Shown here piece after piece: positions 23,905-32,269 of a stretch of 64,000 nucleotides of DNA. Within the stretch, counting starts at the first letter, position 1; every line of letters begins with the position of its first letter. The notes beneath the pieces were generated by a model. The model made no database searches, was not told where the DNA came from, and was given only the letters and a program-made list of their open reading frames with translations. Source of the DNA: an uncultured Bacteroidales bacterium (GTDB lineage: Bacteria > Bacteroidota > Bacteroidia > Bacteroidales > Muribaculaceae); the NCBI GenBank assembly GCA_902774055.1, contig CACYGX010000009.1, forward strand, positions 1-64,000, given 5' to 3'. The translations under genes were made by a program, and so were the position numbers.

Positions 23905-24534
23905 ATGGAACAGGAATTTGCTTCACGTTTACTGGAGGCAGCAGTCAGCGAGTTCGCCAAGTTGCCGGGCATCGGGCGCAAGACGGCGCTCCGACTCGTG
24001 CTGCATCTGCTCAAGCAGGACGAGCAGGAAGCGGTCAACTTTGGTGAGGCCATCATCAAGTTGCGCCGCGAAATCCGTTACTGCAAGGTGTGCCACAACA
24101 TTAGCGAGACCGAGGTGTGCCCCATCTGCAGCAATCCTTCGCGGGACGCATCCACCATCTGCGTGGTCGAGAATGTCAAGGACGTGATGAGCGTCGAGAA
24201 CACTCACCAGCACAATGGCTTGTACCATGTGCTGGGCGGACTCATTTCACCCATGGACGGCATCGGCCCGGCCGATATCGAGGTTGATAGCCTCGAGGAG
24301 CGTGTCAAGGCTGGCGGCATCAAGGAGGTCATCCTCGCTTTGAGTGCCACGATGGAAGGCGATACCACCAATTTCTACATTTTCCGCCGCCTGGCGCCAT
24401 ATCCCGATGTAAAAATCACCATCCTGGCGCGCGGCGTCAGCGTGGGCAACGAGATCGAGTACACCGACGAGCTCACACTCGGCCGCTCCATCCTCAACCG
24501 CACCCTCTTTTCCGACACCTTCCACAAGGAGTAA
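23905..24534 (+). CDS. recR: Recombination mediator RecR
   Basis: A 209-residue RecR of normal length. A helix-hairpin-helix, [20 protein letters not shown], is followed by a four-cysteine zinc finger ([19 protein letters not shown]) and the Toprim domain with the [26 protein letters not shown] segment and [19 protein letters not shown]. It works with RecO (and RecF) to load RecA at gaps. The ATG at 23905 is preferred to an upstream TTG at 23881, which lies inside the -7 box. A tiny basic ORF follows at 24676. Confidence 0.95.
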   Translation: MEQEFASRLLEAAVSEFAKLPGIGRKTALRLVLHLLKQDEQEAVNFGEAIIKLRREIRYCKVCHNISETEVCPICSNPSRDASTICVVENVKDVMSVENTHQHNGLYHVLGGLISPMDGIGPADIEVDSLEERVKAGGIKEVILALSATMEGDTTNFYIFRRLAPYPDVKITILARGVSVGNEIEYTDELTLGRSILNRTLFSDTFHKE

Positions 24535-24675
24535 ACCAATACATTCAACAACAAAATATTCAACAACAAGAAATACAAGATATACAATTTCTATATCACT
24601 GATTGTTAATTAATTGTGTTTATTGTACTTATTGTTGTCCTTTTATAGAAAAGAACTGAAATAGTTTTACTATCG

Positions 24676-24813
24676 ATGGCTGACAACGATTTTGCATATC
24701 GACAGGAGGACGCCGAGAAGCGCCGTCGCCGCCGTGAGGCTGAGCGTCAGCGCCGCCTGCGCCACGCCCGCCAGGAATACATCAAAAAGAAAAACCAGAT
24801 TGATGAACGATGA
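24676..24813 (+). CDS. Small very basic ORF (45 residues), hypothetical
   Basis: An ATG at 24676 opens a 45-residue frame ending in TGA at 24813. Nearly half of its residues are charged, with an arginine-rich stretch (EKRRRRREAERQRRLRHAR) likely to form one charged helix, then YIKKKNQIDER. It has the GC-rich codon use of its neighbours, unlike the AT-rich DNA on either side, which supports real coding. It lies 141 bp after recR on the same strand and before a bidirectional hairpin. Function unknown; RNA or ribosome binding would fit the charge but is a guess. Confidence 0.5.
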   Translation: MADNDFAYRQEDAEKRRRRREAERQRRLRHARQEYIKKKNQIDER

Positions 24814-24839
24814 ATCAGCTCAAGGGAAACAAGAAATCA

Positions 24840-24864
24840 GCTCAAACATTTTAAACATTTGAGC
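24840..24864. terminator. Convergent hairpin after the small ORF and the TM2 gene
   Basis: GCTCAAA and TTTGAGC flank an A/T-rich loop between the plus-strand small ORF and the minus-strand TM2 gene. A weak stem; it could end transcription from either side. Confidence 0.4.
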
Positions 24865-24889
24865 CGATATCTTGCTCCTTTTAAGTCAA

Positions 24890-25567
24890 TTATTTTAATA
24901 AATCTTTCTTCTTTTGTTCAAATTCCTCTTGGGTGATAATACCATTATCTAGTAAGTTTTTAAGTTTCAGTATTTCATCAGCGCTTGATGATTGATTCAC
25001 GATAGTAGTTTTAGAATTGTTCCCCATGCGATTCTCAATATAACTTTTGATCTCTTGGGCTAACGAGTTCTGTTTCTTCTTAAAGACTATAGCGTTTTGG
25101 TCATCTGTCGCATTATATACTCCGCCGCGTTTTTCTTCAGACCCGGGATAACTGAATCGAAGATATCCATTTAAAACACTACTTCCTTCTTTGAATTCTA
25201 CACTTTGAACAGAAGTAATTGGAATCGTCTTATTCCCTGAAAATCCGGTCAATGTGGATCCAACAAGACCATGTCTCTCTAAAACTAATCTGTTCTCATA
25301 AACAAACAATCTACTACCAATACCTTCTAGAAAAAATACAGCATCTGTATTAGTCGCATATTTTTCAGCGTTATATTTTTCTATAAATTTATTATCAGGC
25401 ATGGTAAACAGTTTGATGGCATCATAGATACCCAAAAAACAAGGTATTGCAGTCCAACAAAATAGTAGATACAAGATGCCTTTACCTGTCTCTTTCAAAT
25501 AAAACTTGTGGATTCCGAATGATCCAAGCAACAAAGCTAAAATAGCGGCTACATTTTTGTTCTTCAT
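24890..25567 (-). CDS. TM2 domain protein with C-terminal SHOCT motif
   Basis: A 225-residue protein. Residues 1-60 form a TM2 domain with two hydrophobic helices and the FGIHKFYL turn between them (AAILALLLGSFGIHKFYLKE). Residues about 75-175 look like a PH-like or GRAM-like beta domain (FFLEGIGSRLFVYENRLVLE, IPITSVQSVEFKEG). The last 32 residues (ADEILKLKNLLDNGIITQEEFEQKKKDLL) are a SHOCT motif, a short helical oligomerisation element. The protein is likely in the inner membrane; its role is unknown. The gene is AT-richer than its neighbours, suggesting different ancestry. Confidence 0.82.
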   Translation of the reverse strand: MKNKNVAAILALLLGSFGIHKFYLKETGKGILYLLFCWTAIPCFLGIYDAIKLFTMPDNKFIEKYNAEKYATNTDAVFFLEGIGSRLFVYENRLVLERHGLVGSTLTGFSGNKTIPITSVQSVEFKEGSSVLNGYLRFSYPGSEEKRGGVYNATDDQNAIVFKKKQNSLAQEIKSYIENRMGNNSKTTIVNQSSSADEILKLKNLLDNGIITQEEFEQKKKDLLK

Positions 25568-25619
25568 AATTGATATTTTAATTTAAAATAAACGATTTCA
25601 GATTAATGAAGCCAGCACA

Positions 25620-25806
25620 AGTCTATAAATGAAAGCGCAGACCTCGTCCATTCTCTCTGCCAGGTCTGCAACAACCCTTAAATCCAATGGTAAAGCCTAC
25701 GCCTATAGCGTACGCTCATGGATTTAAGTTTGCTCTTGATATCTCATTTCGAGGTTGCAGTTCGGCAGAGAATATGAGCATCGAATGTCGTATTCGCAAG
25801 AATACA
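25620..25806 (-). ncRNA. Candidate structured RNA, 6S-like
   Basis: On the minus strand, downstream of a strong two-box promoter, about 190 nt fold into one long interrupted hairpin. The closing stem is ATTCTCTGCC (25774-25765) with GGCAGAGAGAAT (25662-25651). A second stem is CTGCAAC (25761-25755) with GTTGCAG (25673-25667). A large asymmetric bubble follows (25 nt on the 5' side, 4 nt on the other). The upper stem is CTTAAATCCA (25729-25720) with TGGATTTAAG (25687-25678), and the tip hairpin is 25717-25695. A rival hairpin, GCAGACC/GGTCTGC (25638-25670), would break the lower stems. Length, bubble, rival fold and absence of an ORF fit 6S RNA (ssrS), which binds RNA polymerase by mimicking an open promoter. 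The family name is inference. Confidence 0.5.
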
Positions 25807-25810
25807 GTGC

Positions 25811-25841
25811 AAAATTACAATGAAAGATTCATCTTTCAAAG
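25811..25841 (-). promoter_or_regulatory. Strong promoter for the 6S-like RNA
   Basis: The minus strand reads TTTG (25841-25838), a 19-bp spacer and TAATTTTG (25818-25811), perfect for both Bacteroidetes boxes. No start codon with an open frame follows, which argues for a non-coding transcript. Confidence 0.7.
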
Positions 25842-25921
25842 TAAAATTACTGAAAAATAATTGTTCAATAAGAAGATGAAAAGATTAAATTGCTATAAAA
25901 ATATCGATTGTGCTGGTTGTC

Positions 25922-26863
25922 TTATGGGTTGTTGTCGTTGTTTGAGAAGGTTGCGGCGAGGGCGAGGACGCGGCTGGTGAATTCGTCGGGTGGGAGGGCG
26001 CTGGAGAGCCAGTGGATGGGGGTGCCGCGTTTTTCCATGCCGCGGAACCATGTCATCTGGCGCTTGGCGAACTGGTGGATGGCGATTTCCAGTTGGCGGA
26101 ACATCTCTTCCTCGGTCAACTGCCCTAGCACGTGCTGTGTGACGAATTTATATTCCAACCCATAATAGATAAGGTCCTCGGGGTCAATGCCCTCGTCGAT
26201 GAGGCGTCGCACCTCGTCGATCATGCCCTCGTCAAGGCGGGCGCGCAGGCGTCGACTGATGCGTTCACGCCGCGTGTCGCGGTCCACCTCCACACCGATT
26301 ACCAGAGCGTTTTCCATCGGATGGGGCTCGGTAAGCGCTTTCAGTTCAGGGTGCTGCTCATAGTAGCGGCAGATTTCGATGGCGCGTGTGGCACGTTGCA
26401 CAGTGTCGATGTCACTATTGTTGCGCAGGGCCTTCATCGTCTTGAGCAGGGCGGTGAGTTCCTCCAGCGACTTGCCTTCTAACTCAGCTCGTAATTCCTC
26501 GTTGCGTGGCACTGGCGGCAGCTTGATGCCCTTGACGACGGTCTCGACATACATGCCTGTGCCGCCGCACATGATGACAGGTTTGCCTCGCCCGCGGATG
26601 TCGTCATAGGCGCGTTCAAAGTCCTCCAGGAACTCATACAGGCTATAGCGGTATCCCGCGGGGCGAATATCGATGAGGTGATAGGGCACGCCGTCATACT
26701 CGGCCAGGTCCTTGCCCGTACCGATATCCATGCCGCGGTAGATTTGGCGCGAATCGGCGCTGATGATTTCGCCGCCAATCGTCTTGGCCAGGTGCACCGC
26801 CCGTGCCGTCTTCCCCGTCGCCGTGGGTCCCGTCACCACAAAAAACACATCCCTATAATCCAT
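25922..26863 (-). CDS. miaA: tRNA dimethylallyltransferase
   Basis: A 313-residue MiaA. The P-loop is VTGPTATGKTARAVHLA; ISADSRQIYRGMDIGTGKD and YHLIDIRPAGYRYSLYEF are the substrate motifs; CGGTGMYVETVVKG and RRATRAIEICRYYEQ follow; and the C-terminal zone ends with QFAKRQMTWFRGM. It adds a dimethylallyl group to A37 of tRNAs that read UNN codons. The start is the only ATG that keeps the P-loop in place. It lies 131 bp downstream of the DPP-IV gene, separated by a 17-bp-arm inverted repeat. Confidence 0.95.
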   Translation of the reverse strand: MDYRDVFFVVTGPTATGKTARAVHLAKTIGGEIISADSRQIYRGMDIGTGKDLAEYDGVPYHLIDIRPAGYRYSLYEFLEDFERAYDDIRGRGKPVIMCGGTGMYVETVVKGIKLPPVPRNEELRAELEGKSLEELTALLKTMKALRNNSDIDTVQRATRAIEICRYYEQHPELKALTEPHPMENALVIGVEVDRDTRRERISRRLRARLDEGMIDEVRRLIDEGIDPEDLIYYGLEYKFVTQHVLGQLTEEEMFRQLEIAIHQFAKRQMTWFRGMEKRGTPIHWLSSALPPDEFTSRVLALAATFSNNDNNP

Positions 26864-26917
26864 CTGCTACTAATATTTAAATGCGAATTACGCGAATTGT
26901 ACTCTGGCGATGGTTTT

Positions 26918-26981
26918 GAAGACAAGAAGGACAAATAAGACATATTATGTTGATTAATAAATAATTGTCCTTCTTGTCTTC
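26918..26981. repeat. Inverted repeat with 17-bp perfect arms
   Basis: GAAGACAAGAAGGACAA (26918-26934) and its exact complement (26965-26981) flank a 30-bp AT-rich centre. It sits just past the DPP-IV stop and before miaA, both on the minus strand. It could act as a terminator for DPP-IV or be a small dispersed palindrome. Confidence 0.8.
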
Positions 26982-26994
26982 GCTTTTCGGTTAA

Positions 26995-29163
26995 CTATTT
27001 CAGGTATTGGTCGTAGAATTCTAGGGCGCGTTTATAGACTACGTAGCGGGCTGAGCAGTCGCGGATGCTGTGGTTCATGTTGGGGAACACCATCATGTCG
27101 CACGTGCGGTTCATGTCCACCAGTTTCGACACATACTGCATCGAATTGACGATGTGGACGTTGTCGTCGGCACTACCGAACATGATGAGTACCCTGCCGT
27201 TCAGATTCTCGGCACGATTCAGCGGGAAATTGCTGTAGCCCTCGGGGTTCTCCTGGGGTGTGCGCATGTAGCGCTCGGTGTAGATGCTGTCATAGAATCG
27301 CCACGTCGTCACGGGGGCGATGCTCACGCCGCAGGCATAGTTGCTGCCTGGTTCGCTCATCGCCATCAGCGTCTGGAAACCGCCGTAGCTCCATCCCATG
27401 ATGCCGATGTGGTCGGCATCGACCCACGGCTGCTGCGCCATGTAGTTGGCGGCGGCCACAGCGTCCTCGGTCTCATATTTGCCCAGGTTCAGGTAGGTGA
27501 TGGACTCAAAGTCCTTGCCACGGAATCCCGTACCTCGACTATCCACCTCGCACACGATGTAGCCCTGGGTGGCAAAATACTGCTCCCAGCCCATGCGCCA
27601 CTTGTTGAGCACCTCCTGTGAGCCGGGGCCGTTGTAGTGTTCCATGATGACTGGATATTTCTTCGTCGGGTCAAAGTCCACGGGCTTGATCATATAGCCA
27701 TTCAGGGTGAAGCCGTCGTGCTCCATGGTGAAGAACTCCTTCTTGGGAACATCGACTGCCATGTAGCGGCGGGCATATTCCTCATTGAGCTGCAGGTCGC
27801 GCACACGCTTGCCCTTGCGGTCATAGATGCGGTATTGGTCGGGCGTTGTGGCATCGCTGTAGCGGCCCACGTAGTAGGTGAAGTCACCGTTGAAGACGGC
27901 CGATGCCGTACCCTGGCCGTCGGCTGTTGATGGAGCAAGACGAGTCACCTTCCCCTTGGCATCCACACACTCGACGACGCGGTTCAACGGGCCGCACGAG
28001 GCCTGATAGTAGAAGCGCTTGGTCGCCTTGTCATAGCCGTAGAACTGCGACACGATTTTATTGTTGTCGTTGGTGAGTTGGCGCATCAGGTTGCCGTCAA
28101 GGTCGTACTGGTAGAGCTGCATATAGCCCGAACGCTCGCTGGGGATGACAAAGAAATTGTCCTCATATTGCACCTGCTGGGAGGTCTCGGCGTCAACCCA
28201 GGTGTCCGACGTCTCGTGATAGACCTGTTTGGCGTCACCCGTCGTGGGGTTGACTGCATAGATGCGCAGGTCGTTCTGGTGGCGGTTCAAGCGCTGAACC
28301 ATCAGTCGTTGCGGGTCGGGACTGAAGGTGATGTGGCACACATAGTCATCCTCGTCAAGGGGCACATTCAACTTTTTAAAAGTGCCATCAACAACGTCAT
28401 AGCAGTGAACGCTCACGATGGAGTTTTTCTCTCCTGCCACAGGGTACTTGAAGTCATAGCGGCCGGGATACAGGGCATACTCGTCCTTGGGGTTACAGGT
28501 GCCCTGATAGATGACCATAGAGGCCATTTTAACCTGGCTCTCGTCCCAGCGCAGGAAAGCCAGCGAACGACTGTCGCTCGACCAGTTCAGGGTGTTGAGC
28601 ATGCCCAATTCCTCCTGATAGACCCAGTCGGGCACGCCATAGATAATATTGTTTTTCTTGCCGTCGCGGGTCACCTGCACGGTCGTCCCGTCGATGAGGT
28701 TGCGCACAAACACGTTATTGCCCTTGACATAGGCCACGCGCTTGCCGTCGGGCGACAGAGTGGCGATTTCCTCGCCGCCGCCTTCGCTCAGGGCCTTCAT
28801 CGTCTTGTTTTTCAGGTCATAGACGTAGTAGTCGGCGCTGAAGCTGTAGCGGTAAATCTCCTGCGAGTTGTTCCACAGCAGCACGTAGGCACCATCGGCC
28901 GTCACCTCAAAGTCGTCCCATCCCGTCACCTGCTCGTTGCTGGTGTCCAGCAGCACGCTCTCGTCACCCTTGGCATAGCTGATGCGCTTGATGGCATTGC
29001 CGTCGTCACTCAGGCGATAAAAGTAACGTCCGTCATTCTTGGCTGGCTGCATCGCCCCGACACCGCGAGGAGAATTCCCCTTCAATACACATTCTTCAAG
29101 CGTCAAAGCGCCAGCACCCATAGCCAGCACCAGCATCGCGAGAGTCAATATTATCTTTTTCAT
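26995..29163 (-). CDS. Dipeptidyl peptidase IV family serine peptidase (S9B)
   Basis: 722 residues. A signal peptide (about 1-20, LAMLVLAMGAGALT) is followed by a DPP-IV-type beta-propeller (about 30-460) and an alpha/beta-hydrolase domain. The catalytic triad is visible: Ser in GIMGWSYGGFQTL, Asp in MFGSADDNVH and His in NMNHSIRDC. The Glu pair of the propeller that fixes the substrate N-terminus is probably VYQEELGML. It would remove X-Pro or X-Ala dipeptides from peptides in the periplasm, as in other asaccharolytic or peptide-using Bacteroidales. It starts 21 bp after bcp and is probably cotranscribed with it. Confidence 0.93.
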   Translation of the reverse strand: MKKIILTLAMLVLAMGAGALTLEECVLKGNSPRGVGAMQPAKNDGRYFYRLSDDGNAIKRISYAKGDESVLLDTSNEQVTGWDDFEVTADGAYVLLWNNSQEIYRYSFSADYYVYDLKNKTMKALSEGGGEEIATLSPDGKRVAYVKGNNVFVRNLIDGTTVQVTRDGKKNNIIYGVPDWVYQEELGMLNTLNWSSDSRSLAFLRWDESQVKMASMVIYQGTCNPKDEYALYPGRYDFKYPVAGEKNSIVSVHCYDVVDGTFKKLNVPLDEDDYVCHITFSPDPQRLMVQRLNRHQNDLRIYAVNPTTGDAKQVYHETSDTWVDAETSQQVQYEDNFFVIPSERSGYMQLYQYDLDGNLMRQLTNDNNKIVSQFYGYDKATKRFYYQASCGPLNRVVECVDAKGKVTRLAPSTADGQGTASAVFNGDFTYYVGRYSDATTPDQYRIYDRKGKRVRDLQLNEEYARRYMAVDVPKKEFFTMEHDGFTLNGYMIKPVDFDPTKKYPVIMEHYNGPGSQEVLNKWRMGWEQYFATQGYIVCEVDSRGTGFRGKDFESITYLNLGKYETEDAVAAANYMAQQPWVDADHIGIMGWSYGGFQTLMAMSEPGSNYACGVSIAPVTTWRFYDSIYTERYMRTPQENPEGYSNFPLNRAENLNGRVLIMFGSADDNVHIVNSMQYVSKLVDMNRTCDMMVFPNMNHSIRDCSARYVVYKRALEFYDQYLK

Positions 29164-29184
29164 ATTGTGTTCAGGATTAAAAAC

Positions 29185-29637
29185 TTATAGCCCAAGTTCC
29201 AGGATTTGGTTGGCGCTGTCCTTGGTGTTCACTTTTTCGATGATGTGCTTGACGATGCCTTGCTCGTCGATGATGAAGGTGGTGCGCACCGTGCCCATGT
29301 AGGTGCGGCCCGCCATCTTCTTCTCGCGCCACACGCCGAAGGCCTGGTTCAGACTGGTGTCCTCGTCGGCAATCAGCGGGAACGGCAGACTGTATTTCTC
29401 GGCAAACTTTTGGTGGCTCTTGGCGCTGTCCTTGCTCACGCCCAGCAGCGCATAGCCCGCACGCTTCAACGCGCCATAGCCTGTCGCCAGGCTGCAAGCC
29501 TCGGCTGTGCACCCTGGGGTGTTGTCCTTCGGGTAAAAGTAAATAATCAGTTTCTTGCCGGCAAAGTCGCTGGCTTTCACCTCGTTGCCATTCATGTCAA
29601 CGCCCAGATTCTCGGGTATCTTATCTCCAATCTTCAT
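29185..29637 (-). CDS. bcp: Thioredoxin-dependent thiol peroxidase (Bcp/PrxQ)
   Basis: 150 residues, normal for the Bcp subfamily of peroxiredoxins. The peroxidatic Cys is in YPKDNTPGCTAEACSL, with the second Cys five residues on, as in the 2-Cys Bcp type that forms an intramolecular disulfide. SLPFPLIADEDTSLNQAFGVW and the GTVRTTFIIDEQGIV strand complete the fold. It reduces hydroperoxides in the cytoplasm using thioredoxin. First gene of a probable operon with the DPP-IV gene. Confidence 0.95.
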   Translation of the reverse strand: MKIGDKIPENLGVDMNGNEVKASDFAGKKLIIYFYPKDNTPGCTAEACSLATGYGALKRAGYALLGVSKDSAKSHQKFAEKYSLPFPLIADEDTSLNQAFGVWREKKMAGRTYMGTVRTTFIIDEQGIVKHIIEKVNTKDSANQILELGL

Positions 29638-29805
29638 AGTTCCTTGTGGTTTTAAAGTTGATTTAACTCACAAATTTACTACTTTTTCTATAAATCGGCT
29701 TTCTTTAGAGCGCCATTTTTGTGTCTTTGTTCTTAAAATCAGGCAAAGAGTGATAAACTGGCATAAAAGAAGGGCAGACATTGGGCGCATGTTGCGGTTT
29801 TTTAC

Positions 29806-29813
29806 TATTTTTG
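29806..29813 (+). promoter_or_regulatory. Probable -7 box for the acyltransferase gene
   Basis: TATTTTTG lies 34 bp before the ATG at 29848. ATTG at 29780 is a possible -33 at a slightly long 22-bp spacing. Confidence 0.45.
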
Positions 29814-29847
29814 CCCTGTTTTAAAGTAGAAAAACAGATTCATTGAT

Positions 29848-30900
29848 ATGGATGCTAATATACAACCCAGGATGAGACAAGGCCAAGATGGGGCTCAGCG
29901 CATTGGCTATTTGGATGCCTTGCGGGGCTTTATCATGTTTGTGATCGTTGAGTTTCATGTCACGTTTTTTTGTTTTCACGCTTCTAACAGGGTGTGTTCG
30001 TTCACGTGGTATTTGATGCAGATCACCGTGCCGATGTTTTTCTTCATCAGCGGATTTTTGGCCTATAGGCGTGATGTGAAATGGGACTTGGGCCATCTCG
30101 GCCGTTTTTTCAAGAAGAAAATACCCTTCCTGCTGGTGGGGGCCACGCTGTTTTTCCTGCTATATGTGTATGTGTTCGACAGGGGTTTGTCTAATGCGGT
30201 TTTCACTGCCGGTAAGTGTGGCTATTGGTTTACCTATGTCCTGCTGATTTTCTTCATTTTATATGCTGTTGTGCGCTTCCTCGTCCGCGAGCCGTGGGCC
30301 GATATTGTGCTGGTTTTGTTCGGGCTAGCCCTCCTTGTCACCGCTTGGCCTGGGTATAAGGACTATGTGCCGCTGTCTGGCAAGGTCTTGTCATTCCTCA
30401 GCGTCGATTTCTGGCATCTGTTTATCTACTTTGTCCTCGGCACGCTGGTGAAAAAGCATTTTGCGCTCGTTGAGCGTCTGCTCGATGGCAAGTGGTTGGT
30501 AACCTTGTGCCTGCTGATCTATTTCCTGGGCAATATTTTCCAGTATTATATCCCTGTCAGTTACAAGATCTTGAGCGTATTTTTTGCCCTCTCGGGCATT
30601 GTGATACTTTTCTCGTTTTTCCACAATAAGCAGGCCCTATTTTCCGGGCAGACCAAGTTGGGCTCGGCGTTGCAGCTTGTGGGCCGTCGCACGTTGGATA
30701 TCTACCTGATTCACTTCTTCTTGATTCCTTATAATTTGTCACTGGTGTCTTTCTTCACCGACCACCCGATGCCGCTGGTAGAATTGATTGTTTCTAGCTT
30801 TTTGGCCATCGTCATCATCGGGGTCAGCCTGCTGGTGAGCAACGTGATTCGCCTCAGCCCATTCCTGGGCCATTGGCTTTTTGGTGCCAAAAATGTGTGA
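29848..30900 (+). CDS. Acyltransferase family 3 membrane protein
   Basis: A 350-residue integral membrane protein with about ten hydrophobic helices. The family 3 pattern is clear: RIGYLDALRGFIMFVIVEFH near the N-terminus (the LDALRG signature and catalytic His), then MFFFISGFLAYRR and later GRRTLDIYLIHFFL. Such enzymes O-acylate sugars of surface polysaccharides, or succinylate and acetylate other carbohydrates. No polysaccharide genes lie beside it. It stands alone between bcp (divergent) and bamD. Confidence 0.88.
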   Translation: MDANIQPRMRQGQDGAQRIGYLDALRGFIMFVIVEFHVTFFCFHASNRVCSFTWYLMQITVPMFFFISGFLAYRRDVKWDLGHLGRFFKKKIPFLLVGATLFFLLYVYVFDRGLSNAVFTAGKCGYWFTYVLLIFFILYAVVRFLVREPWADIVLVLFGLALLVTAWPGYKDYVPLSGKVLSFLSVDFWHLFIYFVLGTLVKKHFALVERLLDGKWLVTLCLLIYFLGNIFQYYIPVSYKILSVFFALSGIVILFSFFHNKQALFSGQTKLGSALQLVGRRTLDIYLIHFFLIPYNLSLVSFFTDHPMPLVELIVSSFLAIVIIGVSLLVSNVIRLSPFLGHWLFGAKNV

Positions 30901-31000
30901 CTGACGGTCGCGGAGTGCGAGAAATTGAATAATCAGCACCCTTCTTTGTGGCTGGTTCGCGTTAAATTTTGCGAAATTATGTAGTGATTTGCCCCTTAGT

Positions 31001-31032
31001 CTTGTACATCTTAGAAAAAAAGAGTAATTTTG
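31001..31032 (+). promoter_or_regulatory. Promoter of bamD
   Basis: CTTG (31001-31004), a 20-bp spacer and TAATTTTG (31025-31032). Transcription should start near 31038, which leaves almost no leader for the ATG at 31041 and favours the ATG at 31062. Confidence 0.6.
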
Positions 31033-31061
31033 CGGGCTAAATGCGCAAAATCGATTTTTCA

Positions 31062-31868
31062 ATGATAAAGAGATTGACGATAATACTGGCGATGGCTTGT
31101 GTGCTGATGGGCTGCGGCGAGTACAACAAGGTGATGAAAAGCAGTGACCTGGAGTACAAGTATGCCTATGCCAAGAAGGCTTTTGAGAACAAGCGTTACG
31201 CCCAAGCCTACACCATCCTTACCGACTTGGTGCCCGTATTCCGTGGCTCAGCCAAGGCCGAGGAGTCGCTCTATCTGTTGGCATTGAGCTATTACGAGAA
31301 CAAGGACTACGTGATGTCGGGGTCCTATTTCAAGCAGTACTACCAGCGCTATCCGCGTGGGCAGTATGCCGAGTTGGCGCGTTTCTATGCGGGCTATGGA
31401 TTCTATCTCGATTCTCCCGAGGCCCAATTGGACCAGAGCGAGACCATCCGCGCCATGGAGGAGTTGCAGGCTTTCCTGGACTACTTCCCCAAGAGCGAGA
31501 AGGCCTCGATTGCCCAAAGCGCAGTCTTTGAGCTGCAAGACAAACTGGTGCTCAAGGAGCTGCAGAACGCCACGCTCTACTACAACTTGGGCAATTACAT
31601 GGGCAACAACTACGAGAGTGCGGTGATTACTGCACAGAATGCCATCAAGTCTTATCCTTACAGCAAGTATAAGGAGGAACTGGAGATGCTCGTGCTGCGT
31701 GCCCGTTACCGCGAGGCCGTTGAGAGTGTCGTTGAGAAGAAGATGGAGCGATTCCGCACCGTCATCGATGAGTACTACTCATTCATCAACGACTACCCCG
31801 AGAGCAAGATGCGCAAAGAGGCGGATAACATCTTCAAGATCGCCAACAAGTTTGTCAACAATTTGTAA
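31062..31868 (+). CDS. bamD: Outer membrane assembly lipoprotein BamD
   Basis: 268 residues from the ATG at 31062 (an in-frame ATG at 31041 would add seven residues but sits on the expected transcript start). A lipoprotein signal, MIKRLTIILAMACVLMGC, is followed by GEYNKVMKSSDLEYKY, the standard Bacteroidales BamD start, and TPR-like helical repeats (YAYAKKAFENKRYAQAYTILTDL, ALSYYENKDYVMSGSYFKQYYQRYP). It is part of the BAM complex that folds beta-barrel proteins into the outer membrane. It is followed 31 bp later by the omega-like RNA polymerase subunit, the usual Bacteroidales order. Confidence 0.93.
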   Translation: MIKRLTIILAMACVLMGCGEYNKVMKSSDLEYKYAYAKKAFENKRYAQAYTILTDLVPVFRGSAKAEESLYLLALSYYENKDYVMSGSYFKQYYQRYPRGQYAELARFYAGYGFYLDSPEAQLDQSETIRAMEELQAFLDYFPKSEKASIAQSAVFELQDKLVLKELQNATLYYNLGNYMGNNYESAVITAQNAIKSYPYSKYKEELEMLVLRARYREAVESVVEKKMERFRTVIDEYYSFINDYPESKMRKEADNIFKIANKFVNNL

Positions 31869-31899
31869 AGAATAACAAATCATTATATATAGTATAGAC

Positions 31900-32232
31900 A
31901 TGGATTACAAGAAAACAAACGCTCCACTCACCACCACAGTGCATGACATCATCAAGATGGCAGAGCCCACGGGTAACATCTATGAGACTGTTTGCATCAT
32001 CAGCAAGCGTGCCAACCAGATTGCGGCCGAGATGAAGTCCGACCTCGAGCAGAAACTTCAGGAGTTTGCCACCCTCACCGACAACATGGAGGAAATCAGC
32101 GAGAACCGTGAGCAGATCGAGATCTCGAAGTACTACGAGAAACTCCCCAAGCCCACACTGATTGCCACCCAGGAGTATCTGGAGGACAAGCTCGCTTATC
32201 GCAACCTCGCTAAGGAGAAGGAGGAATTCTAA
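31900..32232 (+). CDS. rpoZ: RNA polymerase omega-like (Rpb6 family) subunit
   Basis: 110 residues of the Bacteroidetes-specific Rpb6-like omega protein. The core motif is ETVCIISKRANQIAAEMKSDL, equivalent to the omega helix that clamps the beta' C-terminus, followed by a longer charged helix and YEKLPKPTLIATQEYLEDKLAYR. It aids assembly of RNA polymerase. It is cotranscribed with bamD and closed by a strong hairpin terminator 10 bp after the stop. Confidence 0.92.
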   Translation: MDYKKTNAPLTTTVHDIIKMAEPTGNIYETVCIISKRANQIAAEMKSDLEQKLQEFATLTDNMEEISENREQIEISKYYEKLPKPTLIATQEYLEDKLAYRNLAKEKEEF

Positions 32233-32241
32233 AGAATAAAG

Positions 32242-32269
32242 TTAACGGCGCCCTGCAAGGCGCCGTTAA
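32242..32269 (+). terminator. Terminator of the bamD-rpoZ operon
   Basis: TTAACGGCGCC and GGCGCCGTTAA form an 11-bp perfect stem with a 6-nt loop, 10 bp after the rpoZ stop. Its right arm (22 bp, one mismatch) is repeated at 32522-32543. Confidence 0.85.

Noticed and set aside
30391-31062. Overlapping minus-strand ORFs across the acyltransferase and bamD start
   Set aside because: They lie antisense to clear membrane-protein and lipoprotein genes.
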